DNA of 53,323 bases from an uncultured SAR116 cluster alpha proteobacterium. Its GTDB lineage: Bacteria > Pseudomonadota > Alphaproteobacteria > Puniceispirillales > Puniceispirillaceae. The stretch lies in contig CACCQD010000009.1 of assembly GCA_902547925.1 (NCBI GenBank), positions 1-53,323 of the forward strand, read 5' to 3'. Positions 44,062 to 53,039 of the stretch are shown one piece after another. Position numbers and translations under genes: made by a program. Under the pieces are notes generated by a model that saw nothing but the letters and a program-made list of their open reading frames with translations, searched no databases and had not been told where the DNA came from. Position 1 is the stretch's first letter, and every line of letters begins with the position of its first letter.

Positions 44062-45114
44062 TTAATCGCCCTGTTTGTCAAAGATAACATCGTCAAAACA
44101 GAGAACTTCACCAGCTTTAAGGGCGCGTCTTGTTTTACTTCCAATAAAACGGTGGCTCTCTCGCACTGGGACATAGGTATCAGGAAAAATACGCCCTGAG
44201 AGATCAGCGATTGTTATCTCAGCACCCAAGGGTAGATTTCTAGCCACAACTAACGATTTTCCTAACTTCTGAAAAACTTGTTCATTCCCTATTTCATGTT
44301 TTGGCTTTTTTTGCATCATCTCAGGTACGCGTTGGGTATCACGGACGAATTTTCTAAATCCCTCAGGTTCCAAGGCAAAACTGTGATCAGTGCCTTTTTG
44401 TGCTCGATCTGTGGTGACATGCTTCTCAAACACCCTTGCTCCTAACATGTAAGCCACTGGACCCGACGAAATACCATTAAAATGATCAGACAACCCGATG
44501 ATTAAATCTGGAAACATTTGCTGCAATTGAGGGATGTTCGACAACCCGAGACGGTCATAAGGACAGGGATACTCGGATACACAATGGAGAATGACAACGT
44601 CATGATGATGACGGAAAATAGTCTCAATACTTTTATTCACATGAATTTCTGAGGCACCACCAACACTCATGACTATTTGACGTTTTGTTGCTGCTACTTT
44701 GTCAACAAATGGAAGATTGCCAATATCAAAGGAGGAAATTTTTAGCAAATCAACATCCAGATCAACTAGCATTTCAAGGCTAGGTTCATCAAATGGCGTG
44801 CACATGAAAGCAACATTACATAACTTGCACTCTCGTTTGAGAATTGAGAATTCCTCTTTTGACAACTCCAGGCTTTCCCTATGCGCACCGTAGGTGTCAG
44901 CAAAAGCATTTTCCGAGTTATATTGGGCATCATATGCATCAGCACTGAAAAGGTATTTGTTATCGCGTGCCTGAAACTTAATCGCATCAGCCCCTGCAGC
45001 TGCGAACGTATGGATATAGCGCACTGCTTGCTCAAGGGAGCCCTGATGGTTCTGCCCGACCTCAGCTATAAAATATGAACTTTGGTTATTGAGAGCCTTT
45101 TTTACACGATACAT
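44062..45114 (-). CDS. NeuB-family nonulosonic acid synthase (second, non-PseI)
   Basis: A 350-residue synthase with V-G-Q-N-H-Q-G-S, I-K-F-Q-A-R-D, F-M-C-T-P-F-D, V-S-V-G-G-A and I-G-L-S-D-H, E-K-H-V-T (active-site elements of the NeuB barrel), and a C-terminal SAF domain from about residue 285 (L-V-V-A-R-N-L-P-L-G-A). The details differ from PseI (for example V-G-Q-N-H instead of I-S-G-N-H), pointing to a sialic, legionaminic or related acid. No NeuC-like hydrolysing epimerase is visible in the window, so the substrate source is open. The ribosome site AGAGG is 4 nt before the ATG. Confidence 0.9.
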   Translation of the reverse strand: MYRVKKALNNQSSYFIAEVGQNHQGSLEQAVRYIHTFAAAGADAIKFQARDNKYLFSADAYDAQYNSENAFADTYGAHRESLELSKEEFSILKRECKLCNVAFMCTPFDEPSLEMLVDLDVDLLKISSFDIGNLPFVDKVAATKRQIVMSVGGASEIHVNKSIETIFRHHHDVVILHCVSEYPCPYDRLGLSNIPQLQQMFPDLIIGLSDHFNGISSGPVAYMLGARVFEKHVTTDRAQKGTDHSFALEPEGFRKFVRDTQRVPEMMQKKPKHEIGNEQVFQKLGKSLVVARNLPLGAEITIADLSGRIFPDTYVPVRESHRFIGSKTRRALKAGEVLCFDDVIFDKQGD

Positions 45115-45134
45115 TTAACCTCTTTTTTCTACTT

Positions 45135-45228
45135 CAAGTGCTATTTTGCCAAGCAACTCGGCTATTTTCTATCTCATTAGAATCTTGAAGTAAACTTTGC
45201 TAATGCTTGGCAAAATCTCCAGCACTTG
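45135..45228. repeat. Long inverted repeat (21-nt arms, one 4-nt bulge, 48-nt loop) upstream of the second NeuB gene
   Basis: CAAGTGCT (45135-45142) plus ATTTTGCCAAGCA (45143-45155) is matched in reverse complement by TGCTTGGCAAAAT (45204-45216), a 4-nt insertion (CTCC) and AGCACTTG (45221-45228). All 21 paired positions match. It fills much of the 173-nt gap between the acyltransferase stop and the NeuB-type start, ending 21 nt from the ATG, so it would fold in the leader RNA. No T-run follows on either strand, which argues against a simple terminator. Could be an attenuator, a protein-binding site or a miniature-element remnant. Confidence 0.7.
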
Positions 45229-45287
45229 CAGACCCAACAATCCACAAAAATTAACACTAGTGCACGTGAGAATCAGAAAAACAGGCT

Positions 45288-47294
45288 TCATTCCTTGAGT
45301 TCAGTCACCAATCTCGCAATTTCATCAGCAAAGAGTGACGCCCCATAAAAAGATAGATGGTCATCATCATAATAAAACAGCTTTCCACCGTGACTATTGG
45401 TGCAATAACCTTTCACGTGCTGATCACACAAAAATTTGGCTGGTCGCACTCGCCTGAGCCGTGAGTCAGATACCTTATCAAGGGAACCATTGACGTCTTT
45501 CGTCCTATCAATGAATAGGTTTTTCTCAACTCCCAGAAATCCATCATATTTATTCTCTAATTTTAGCTTAATTACTTTCTTTGGAACATGCCAACCCGCC
45601 TCTGGAACAGGGTAGACGATCACAACATTGAAACCATTTTCTAACCATAGTTCGACTCCATTTTTTAAAAAAACACGACCACTAGTTGTCATATCACCTA
45701 GAGTGCTGACATGGCTATCATGGTATATTGGCGTTGGCGACACCCCATATTCTATACCGCCAGCACCATTATCAAATCCTTCTGTATGGAAAATATTTGT
45801 AAAGCGCCCCGCCAAAATTACAGTTCTAATGTCCATAGATTGCAAAAATTCAAGGATAACGCGATTGGCTGGTGCACAATCATATTGTGTTGTCGAATAA
45901 TGGCTGAAAGGTAGGCAGCCAGAGACTGTTATCGCAATTGAAGTAATCCCATTTTTTTTCAACTCTACCATCGCGGGATAAGCTATCGCGGCAGCGTGAC
46001 TGTCGCCTAAAATAGCAGTATCTAACGTTCTTGCAGAGCGCATGATGCAATGCTCTCTAATATTTTTGAGCTTGTTACTTGTAACGTCTGATGCTGCAAG
46101 ATGGCATTTATCTCGGAGAGGGCTACGTTCGTTCTGGGCTTTGTCTGCAGCAACAATAACGGAGTCGTAACGCCAAGGCATCCCAGCAAAAAAATTCATG
46201 CTGAGTCCCACCACCGTCAGAGCAAATAAGAATGAAAAACACCCAATCAAAAACGATTTGTCATTTTTTTTTGAAAACCTTCCAGCTCTAAAACGACGCT
46301 CAATAAATCTCCAAGACACAAAACCCAATAGAATAGTGCATATAATCAAGCCAATCTTCGTTGCAAATCCCAACCCAGCTTGGGTGTAGTTTCTATAAAA
46401 TGCAAAAAGGGGTTGATGCCAAAGATAAGTGCTATAACTAATCAGCCCCAAATTCACCATGGGTCTGAAAGATAGAAATTTACCGACTGCATTATTTTCC
46501 TTAGCAAACAATATTAGTAATAAAGCTCCAGTCGTGGGTAAAAGCGTATGTAGTGATGGCGTTGGTGTCTGTGTATCGAATAACACTATGCTCCCACCTA
46601 TCAAAAGCATTCCGAGCGCTGCCAAAAAACCGTTTGAGTGGTGTCTATTCCTATGCTGCCATAACGCAGCACCGCAACCTAACATCAACTCCCAAGCCCG
46701 AGTGACTGGTAGAAAAAAATTTGCGATACGTTGCTGACGCCAACCTATTTCGCTTAACACAATACTAGTGAGAAATATTAAAATCACAGCCCCAAATGTG
46801 TATTTCCAACCAAATCGAAAAGAGAGCAGCATAAAAAGTGGAAAACAAAGGTAGAACTGCTCCTCCACTGACAGAGACCATGTGTGAAGTAACGGTATAA
46901 GCTCATTGGCAGTGCTAAAATAATCCGAGACACGCCAAAAGAAAATATTGGACATAAACCCTGACGTTGCGCTCAAGCTCAACCCAAACTGTTTTAAATC
47001 TGAAGGCAACAAAAACAAATATGCCAAGAGACCTGATACCGTGAGCATTAAAATTAAGGCAGGCAAAATCCTCCGAGACCGTCGAACGATAAAGCCTAGA
47101 TATGAGAACGTCCCTGTCGATAAATCATCGACGATAATTGTTGTTATCAAAAATCCCGAAATTACAAAAAAGATGTCTACACCGACATACCCGCCGGTGA
47201 ATCCAGAGATGTCAGCATGAAAAAAAATTACTGCAAGGACGGCAATCGCGCGCAAACCATCAATCTCAGGCCTATACCGAGATGGCTCTGTCAT
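45288..47294 (-). CDS. Acyltransferase 3 (OafA/YrhL) family protein with C-terminal SGNH domain
   Basis: A 668-residue integral membrane O-acyltransferase. The N-terminal half begins R-P-E-I-D-G-L-R-A-I-A-V and has about ten hydrophobic segments up to residue 370, with H-T-W-S-L-S-V-E-E-Q-F-Y typical of OafA. The C-terminal half is an SGNH/GDSL-like periplasmic domain: G-D-S-H with Asp431/Ser432/His433, and the catalytic D-x-x-H in D-D-D-H near His646. Such proteins O-acetylate LPS O-antigen or exopolysaccharide. Its start overlaps the stop of the WavE-like gene by 4 nt. Confidence 0.9.
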   Translation of the reverse strand: MTEPSRYRPEIDGLRAIAVLAVIFFHADISGFTGGYVGVDIFFVISGFLITTIIVDDLSTGTFSYLGFIVRRSRRILPALILMLTVSGLLAYLFLLPSDLKQFGLSLSATSGFMSNIFFWRVSDYFSTANELIPLLHTWSLSVEEQFYLCFPLFMLLSFRFGWKYTFGAVILIFLTSIVLSEIGWRQQRIANFFLPVTRAWELMLGCGAALWQHRNRHHSNGFLAALGMLLIGGSIVLFDTQTPTPSLHTLLPTTGALLLILFAKENNAVGKFLSFRPMVNLGLISYSTYLWHQPLFAFYRNYTQAGLGFATKIGLIICTILLGFVSWRFIERRFRAGRFSKKNDKSFLIGCFSFLFALTVVGLSMNFFAGMPWRYDSVIVAADKAQNERSPLRDKCHLAASDVTSNKLKNIREHCIMRSARTLDTAILGDSHAAAIAYPAMVELKKNGITSIAITVSGCLPFSHYSTTQYDCAPANRVILEFLQSMDIRTVILAGRFTNIFHTEGFDNGAGGIEYGVSPTPIYHDSHVSTLGDMTTSGRVFLKNGVELWLENGFNVVIVYPVPEAGWHVPKKVIKLKLENKYDGFLGVEKNLFIDRTKDVNGSLDKVSDSRLRRVRPAKFLCDQHVKGYCTNSHGGKLFYYDDDHLSFYGASLFADEIARLVTELKE

Positions 47295-48178
47295 GTGGCT
47301 TTGCTCTGCAGGGTGGCTCTTAATTTACCAAGAAGACTTCTGATATTAAACACTTTGCGATTTTGAAAGTCCCAGACATAATAAACTAAAAATTCTGGAA
47401 GCCCCAATTTGGACAGCTTTATTTCATAATTATTTCCAGAGATTCTTTTAGTTTGGAATGATCTTAACTTTTTCTGGCGCGCAAGACGCCCAAGGTCCAG
47501 GCCGGCTTCGGCCTCTTCAAAAAATCCAAAAAAATCAGCCCACTGCCGTTTTTGTGCGTTCCAATTTTGATTGCTAAAAATATATCTTGAGCGCCCAAAG
47601 TGTTCGGCACCACTGAATTTAAAAGCAAAATTAGCACCTAAAACTTGATCTGAACACAGCGAGCAATTGGCACCAGTAGTCATACAAAATGGTTGAAATG
47701 GATTTGGCTCTGGCTCCAAGTCCCAGTATGTCAAAAGGTTTTTTTTGAGACCAATTTGCAAAAAATCTGGGGGACACAGGAGCAAACCTTTGCCGAAAAG
47801 ATAAAGACTCACCCCTAGTGGAAAGGCTATGAATTTACCAGAAATCTGTGTCTCAGCAACAGTATGCCGTAACTTTTTTGAGTCAATGACGTTCACCTCA
47901 ACCCTAGAGCGAACAACCATCTCTGAGCTAGCAGCCTCAAGTCCACATTTCGTCGAAACTAAAATGCGTTTCCAATTAATCCCATATCCACAAATCCCGG
48001 GATCCTCACTCTCGACAAGGCGATCAATAAAACGATACGCTGATTTAGGGACTTCACCTTTCCACGTACTCACAACAATTTCACGCGAACGATCAGCCTT
48101 CTTCAGATCCTCAAAATAGCTAAAGGAACGCTCGCCAAGGCGGGAAAAAACCTGACCACAAATTACATAGCTGTACAT
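47291..48178 (-). CDS. WavE-like lipopolysaccharide synthesis protein (putative)
   Basis: A 295-residue protein starting Y-S-Y-V-I-C-G-Q-V-F-S-R. With the following V-V-S-T-W-K-G-E (near residue 36) this resembles WavE-type sugar-transferase proteins of LPS core and O-antigen loci, which read (V/I)xGPxx and STWxG. Later it has C-M-T-T-G-A-N-C-S-L-C, with three Cys close together. Homology is weak, so function is unproven. I start at the ATG at 48178, 4 nt after the stop of the transaldolase remnant; a start at 48220 would overlap that remnant. Confidence 0.5.
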   Translation of the reverse strand: MYSYVICGQVFSRLGERSFSYFEDLKKADRSREIVVSTWKGEVPKSAYRFIDRLVESEDPGICGYGINWKRILVSTKCGLEAASSEMVVRSRVEVNVIDSKKLRHTVAETQISGKFIAFPLGVSLYLFGKGLLLCPPDFLQIGLKKNLLTYWDLEPEPNPFQPFCMTTGANCSLCSDQVLGANFAFKFSGAEHFGRSRYIFSNQNWNAQKRQWADFFGFFEEAEAGLDLGRLARQKKLRSFQTKRISGNNYEIKLSKLGLPEFLVYYVWDFQNRKVFNIRSLLGKLRATLQSKAT

Positions 48179-48182
48179 ACGG

Positions 48183-48545
48183 TTAGAGATTTGTTTCTTG
48201 GAATAGCCGGTTGGCTTCATCAGCCATCAATTGATCCGCTAGTTTAACTATATTGCTTTTGCTTGTCGTCACAACATCTGCGCCGGCAAAAAAAGCGCTC
48301 TCTATAGATGCAGGCTGCCTAACGGATCCTACGAGTATTTTAGTCTTATTTACGAGCCCCTCTTTGCGACGCCAAGAGTCATAATTTTTAACATGTTTAT
48401 ATGGATCTATACCTTGATCACTCATCTTGCCCCAAAAGAAGCTTACGATTCTAGCACCCGACAAGGCCGTGATTGGTCAAGTTGTGCTTGCTGAAACTCT
48501 TGGCTTTGCCGCCCGCTTTATTAATTTTTTAACGAGGCACGCAGT
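48183..48545 (-). pseudogene. Transaldolase-family remnant (C-terminal half only)
   Basis: A 94-codon reading frame ends at 48183 and shows the C-terminal end of a fructose-6-phosphate aldolase/transaldolase protein: S-G-A-R-I-V-S-F-F-W-G-K (the V-S-P-F-V-G-R strand), K-I-L-V-G-S-V-R-Q-P-A-S-I (the conserved A-S-x-R segment), and A-G-A-D-V-V-T-T near the end. Upstream in the same frame a TGA interrupts a recognisable V-S-A-S-T-T stretch, and the first half of the barrel, with the Schiff-base Lys, is missing. Approximate 5' limit 48545. The rest of 48546-48981 shows no intact gene that I can recognise on either strand. Confidence 0.65.
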
Positions 48546-48981
48546 CGAAAAAGTGTTTGCGCTGGGAAGCGCTTACTTTTTGACCCTCAAAGGGTTTATT
48601 GATATGTTGCGGTATGTTGTCGATCATGTTCACTCATCATTGGGCGTGTTTTGCGGCGGTAAGAAAAATTGTGCTGACGTTCGTAATCAATCTAATCGAG
48701 ACAAGCTTGAGTATTTCTGTATTCGGAATAATTCAGACCAGCCGCCTGATCGCTTGTCTAAAAATGCCAAATTCATCATCGACGATATTTTTTACGCACA
48801 GCCAGAACATGATTATCTGAAAACTAATCTCGGTGTTGGTTGGGTACGAGTATTGTGGTGCCTAAATATGCATGTGTTAGATTAGCAAAAACAAGGAACT
48901 CAACGTGCCCCGTTTATTTTTTCAGGAAATTTAACCGGCTACATAGAGCGCGCTCGTCTTTTTTTGGCTTGGATAAGCAAA

Positions 48982-50790
48982 GTGATTTTGAACAAATTAA
49001 TTCGATTACTACTGATCAACGGCAAGTTGCAATTGGCGCTGTTCACGTTGTTGGTTTTTTTGCAGGCGGTGATGGATCTTTTAAGCGTGATTTCGATTTT
49101 TCCATTCATGGCTCTTCTAGGCGATGTTGATAGTCTCCCTAAAACTGGAAAACTGTTGTGGGTTTTTGATGCCCTTGAAAAATTTAATTTTGAGAACGAA
49201 AAAATCTTCTTATTGTGCGCCAGCTTTTCTGTGATTTTGACTGCAAACGTGGTGAAACTGTGTGTTGTAAAATTCCAGCTATCGTTTTGCGCTCGGATTA
49301 ATCAAAAACTAAATTGGAGGCTGGTTTCAAAGTATATTTCCATGCCATACGATTGGCATCTTCAGAAGAATTCTTCTGAGATAGGTAAGAACTTGTTAAC
49401 TGAGATAGATCAAGTTGTATATGGTGGTATTTTGCCGCTGTCCGTGATGTTTTCCTCCTCCATATCAGCATTGGCAATTTTGGCTTTTCTCACATTCATG
49501 GATTTGGCCGTAGCACTCTCAATAATGGCGTTTTTTGGAACCGCCTTCAGCTTTTTTGTCTATCTGACCCGACGTCCATTGCGTCGTATCGGTGAGGCGA
49601 GGTTCACTGCAAACGAAAAAAGATTCCAAGTTTTGAATGATACCTTTGTAGGGATAAAGGAGGTGAAGCTTTCGCGCAATGCTGGCTGGTTTTTATCCCA
49701 ATATTCCCCGGCACTTTGGACTTACATCCATAATCACGCACGAGCGAATTTTATAAAGCAAATCCCACGTTTTATGCTCGAAGTCATTGCCATTGGGGCA
49801 ATGATGCTGGTAATTCTTTATTTCATATCTAAAGGAAGGCCCTTCATTGAGGTTGTGCCGACCGTAGCAGTATACGCATATGCTGGATACAGGCTCCTTC
49901 CATATTTTCACGCGATTTATGGCGCCAACGCCGGGATCCAGTTCTCCCGAGCTAGCGTCGACGCTGTTTATCATGATGTAAATCCGGAGAAGCCCCCAGC
50001 CCAGTTTTTTCAGCCCTCTTTTAGGCCTCGGAAACTAGGCTTAATTGAGTTTGAAAGCACGATAAAAATAGATGATCTGACGTTCAGTTATAATCACGCT
50101 GCCGAGCCTAGCTTATCCAACGTAAATCTCACTTTAAGAAAGGGGACTTCAGTTGGTGTGGTCGGTGTCACAGGAAGTGGGAAATCTACTCTCATAGACT
50201 GTGTTGTAGGGTTGTTGCCAGTTAAAGACGGAATGGTCAAGGTAGACAATGTTTGTGTTTCACTAGAGAATTGTGAAGAATGGCAACGAAACATAGGCTA
50301 TGTTTCCCAAAGTGTTTTTGTTTTTGATGACACAATAAAAAACAATATCGTTTTCGGCGTCAGCGACAAAGAGATCGACTCTCATTTGCTCGAAAAAATA
50401 ATAAGGTTGGTCAGACTTGAAAATGTTGTTAACGGCCTGGTGAATGATAATGCTGAGGCAACAATTGGAGATCGGGGGGTTCGGCTTTCAGGAGGGCAAT
50501 TGCAGCGCGTCGGGATTGCGCGAGCTCTTTACAAGTGCTCAGATCTTTTGGTGCTTGACGAAGCAACGTCGGCACTGGATGCAATAACTGAAAGCGAACT
50601 TATTGCGGGCATAAAAAAAGAATTTCCCCAGCTGACGGTTTTACTAGTTACGCACAACACGGATCTTGTTAAAGACTGTGAAGAGGTGATCGTTTTGGAT
50701 GAGGGCGTTGTCACTGCACGAGGGAATTACGAAACGTTGCTCAATGATAGCCCAATTTTTCAGAGTCTTGCGAGGCGTAGGATACTTTAA
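48982..50790 (+). CDS. ABC transporter, fused permease/ATPase (MsbA/polysaccharide-type exporter)
   Basis: A half-transporter with an N-terminal six-helix membrane domain (to about residue 310) and a C-terminal ATPase. Walker A is G-V-T-G-S-G-K-S-T near 394-402, the Q-loop S-Q-S-V-F near 437, the signature S-G-G-Q-L-Q near 503 and Walker B L-V-L-D-E-A-T-S near 523-530, followed by a switch His in V-T-H-N-T. It would act as a homodimer exporting a lipid-linked sugar or oligosaccharide, like MsbA or PglK. I start at the GTG at 48982, with GGATAAG 5-8 nt upstream; a TTG at 48964 is an alternative. Its stop TAA shares its A with the next ATG. Confidence 0.87.
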   Translation: MILNKLIRLLLINGKLQLALFTLLVFLQAVMDLLSVISIFPFMALLGDVDSLPKTGKLLWVFDALEKFNFENEKIFLLCASFSVILTANVVKLCVVKFQLSFCARINQKLNWRLVSKYISMPYDWHLQKNSSEIGKNLLTEIDQVVYGGILPLSVMFSSSISALAILAFLTFMDLAVALSIMAFFGTAFSFFVYLTRRPLRRIGEARFTANEKRFQVLNDTFVGIKEVKLSRNAGWFLSQYSPALWTYIHNHARANFIKQIPRFMLEVIAIGAMMLVILYFISKGRPFIEVVPTVAVYAYAGYRLLPYFHAIYGANAGIQFSRASVDAVYHDVNPEKPPAQFFQPSFRPRKLGLIEFESTIKIDDLTFSYNHAAEPSLSNVNLTLRKGTSVGVVGVTGSGKSTLIDCVVGLLPVKDGMVKVDNVCVSLENCEEWQRNIGYVSQSVFVFDDTIKNNIVFGVSDKEIDSHLLEKIIRLVRLENVVNGLVNDNAEATIGDRGVRLSGGQLQRVGIARALYKCSDLLVLDEATSALDAITESELIAGIKKEFPQLTVLLVTHNTDLVKDCEEVIVLDEGVVTARGNYETLLNDSPIFQSLARRRIL

Positions 50791-53039
50791 TGAAAATTAT
50801 AACAGTAGCAGCTGGTGCTGGTGTCCGTCTGGCCTCAGCTTCTCCCCCAGTTCCACGTCCACAAAAGCTTGGACAAATGCCAAAAGCTATGTACCCAATT
50901 GCTGCACGGCCAATAGCCGCTTGGTCTGCAAGCATTTATGAGGAATGGCTGGCGGCAGGTCTTGTAGACTATTCTGATTTTATTTTTGTTGTTCAGGAGG
51001 CCCATGACAGAGACTTTCAAATAGTCGAGCACATAAAGACACATGTCCACTCAGATGTAACTTTTAAAACGATCCCAGAGCTGTCCAGCGGCCCAGCGGC
51101 CACTGCAATGAGTGCAATCAGCGAGCTTGATGACTGCGAGGGCATATTGATCAATGACTGTGACCATTATTTTTCATCTTCAGGGCTCATGAAGAGTTTG
51201 ACCCAAAATGGCCAGCAAGAACCTGACGTGCTGATCGCAACAACGGATACCCATAATTCAATCCCCACGTGGTCATATGCTATTCTTGAGAAGTCGACTA
51301 ATCCACGACTGCAGGCTGTTCGGGACATTCGAGAGAAAGATCCAGAGCTTGCTAGCGCTGGTGCGCCAGGCGTCATCGGCGCATATTATTTTAAATCTGC
51401 CAAACTCTTTCGGGATTTGTATGAAGAAACTTTTTTCGATTTTGATGGCGAGAAATATGTATCACATGTCATAAGGCACGCCTTAGATCGTGGTTTTTGT
51501 GTGATGGCAGCGAAATCGAGTTTCGGCTACCCACTCGGAACGTCAGATGAAATCGAACTGTTCAAAGCGGCGCTGGTTCAAAAAAAATTAAATCAGAAGT
51601 CGAAAAATTATTTCATTAACTTGGATGTCTTGTTTGCTCGCTTGGGTTTCAGTGGCAAGAAAGCCGAACTAAAACACATAGATAACAGCTTCAATTACGC
51701 GATTAATGAGATGAGGGCATTGGAACTACGACATCTTTACCAAACCGGAAACACTATACTGTTATACTCTGATATTCCTGAAATTTTCAATTTGAAGATT
51801 GTTGATTTGCTTAATAGCAACCGAGTGTTCTACGACAATTTGCTTCTAGGAGTTTCATCTGGGACCAGTGCACTTTTTGCATCTTCAAAAAATGTTACCA
51901 CGAAGTCTGACCAAGTCATGGCGCAAACTCTCAATGAATTCTCTAATGCAGGCCTTACAATTCATCCGGCGATCAGTGGACATGTAATTACGCGCGACAT
52001 GACCTCGGGTTCTGGCGCGACTACTGTCCGACTATTGGATGAATTTGGTAAGAGTTTCGTGCGAAAGTATTGCTCAACTTATTCCACTCCCCAAAATGAA
52101 AAAATTATCGATGTCTTAAAATTGCAAGCAAATTGGCTTGTTGGACTCAGGGGACGGTTTGCCAAAAATGTCCCCGAGATTATTCAAGCTGGTGTTTCTG
52201 GTCAGTATTTTTGTTTAGATATGGAAGATCTCGGCGACCTTCCTACCATATATCGATTAGTTTCAGGCAATGAATGCGGTGAGGTCCAAAAATATGATGT
52301 GCTGGAAAAGTTGCTTGAACTAATGGGATCTATATATAGCAACAGCTCCACGGGGCATTATGCCCAAGATGATGGATTGGTGGTTGATTTAATCCTTGAT
52401 AGAGCCATCCCAGCCTTAAATCTTTTATTTAATTCAGCAAACATTAGTTCCCATCAGCTTGCCTCACAGCAGGTGATTTGTATAAACGACAGGCAAGTCG
52501 AAAACCCACTTAAAAAACTTTCTCGCTTGGTGGGAGAGATTGAGAGTGGTGACTTGTGTATTGGAGGAGTAAAAGCTGACTTGTTTTGTAATATCCACGG
52601 CGACTTAACTGCAGAAAACGTGCTCGTCAATGATAACCTCATACCAATACTTATTGATCCACTCGCGGCAACAATGGACCTGTCTGCTTACGACGGAGGC
52701 GTTCTAGTCAGAGAAAAGTCATCACCTTTTTTTGACTACCTAAAATTGATGCAGAGCTTCTCCACAAGTTATGAAAAATGGGATCGCTACGAGAGGCCCG
52801 CAGAAATAGATGAGAATAACAAAATATGGTACAATGAGAAGTTGTTTGGAGTTCACAACGCGGCTGTCGATCAAGTAAGGTTGTTTTACCAAAGTGTCGG
52901 TGTGGATACGGGAATACAGAATACCAACCTCATGTTGGCGATTCTTTTATTGCGGATTATTCCCTACAAGATTCAATCACAACAAAGCCAAGCGTTGATG
53001 TGTTTTTGTATTGCTGCTGAATTATTAGGGGAAGTGTAA
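50790..53039 (+). CDS. Multidomain nucleotidyltransferase / degenerate HAD-like / sugar- or aminoglycoside-type kinase protein
   Basis: A 749-residue protein. Residues 1-250 resemble a sugar nucleotidyltransferase: I-I-T-V-A-A-G-A-G-V-R-L, P-K-A-M-Y-P-I and I-L-I-N-D-C-D-H-Y. Residues about 270-350 look like a HAD phosphatase that has lost its catalytic residues: Y-F-I-N-L-D-V-L sits where D-x-D-G-T is expected, then Y-Q-T-G-N-T-I-L-L-Y-S-D-I and F-Y-D-N-L-L-L-G. Residues about 410-700 carry a phosphotransferase fold with the Brenner-type loop I-H-G-D-L-T-A-E-N-V-L (His603, Asp605, Asn610) and metal Asp623 in L-I-D-P. Together it could phosphorylate and then activate a sugar. It is followed directly by a transaldolase-family gene. 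Confidence 0.65.
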   Translation: MKIITVAAGAGVRLASASPPVPRPQKLGQMPKAMYPIAARPIAAWSASIYEEWLAAGLVDYSDFIFVVQEAHDRDFQIVEHIKTHVHSDVTFKTIPELSSGPAATAMSAISELDDCEGILINDCDHYFSSSGLMKSLTQNGQQEPDVLIATTDTHNSIPTWSYAILEKSTNPRLQAVRDIREKDPELASAGAPGVIGAYYFKSAKLFRDLYEETFFDFDGEKYVSHVIRHALDRGFCVMAAKSSFGYPLGTSDEIELFKAALVQKKLNQKSKNYFINLDVLFARLGFSGKKAELKHIDNSFNYAINEMRALELRHLYQTGNTILLYSDIPEIFNLKIVDLLNSNRVFYDNLLLGVSSGTSALFASSKNVTTKSDQVMAQTLNEFSNAGLTIHPAISGHVITRDMTSGSGATTVRLLDEFGKSFVRKYCSTYSTPQNEKIIDVLKLQANWLVGLRGRFAKNVPEIIQAGVSGQYFCLDMEDLGDLPTIYRLVSGNECGEVQKYDVLEKLLELMGSIYSNSSTGHYAQDDGLVVDLILDRAIPALNLLFNSANISSHQLASQQVICINDRQVENPLKKLSRLVGEIESGDLCIGGVKADLFCNIHGDLTAENVLVNDNLIPILIDPLAATMDLSAYDGGVLVREKSSPFFDYLKLMQSFSTSYEKWDRYERPAEIDENNKIWYNEKLFGVHNAAVDQVRLFYQSVGVDTGIQNTNLMLAILLLRIIPYKIQSQQSQALMCFCIAAELLGEV

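Noticed and set aside
45135-45228. Inverted repeat considered as a rho-independent terminator for the acyltransferase gene
   Set aside because: The loop is 48 nt and no T-run follows the stem on the transcribed strand, so a terminator call is not supported; kept as a structural repeat.
48427-48885. 152-codon open frame on the plus strand between the transaldolase remnant and the ABC exporter
   Set aside because: No recognisable family, no ribosome site, and its left end lies over the minus-strand transaldolase remnant; the rest has no coding support. Treated as non-coding or eroded sequence.
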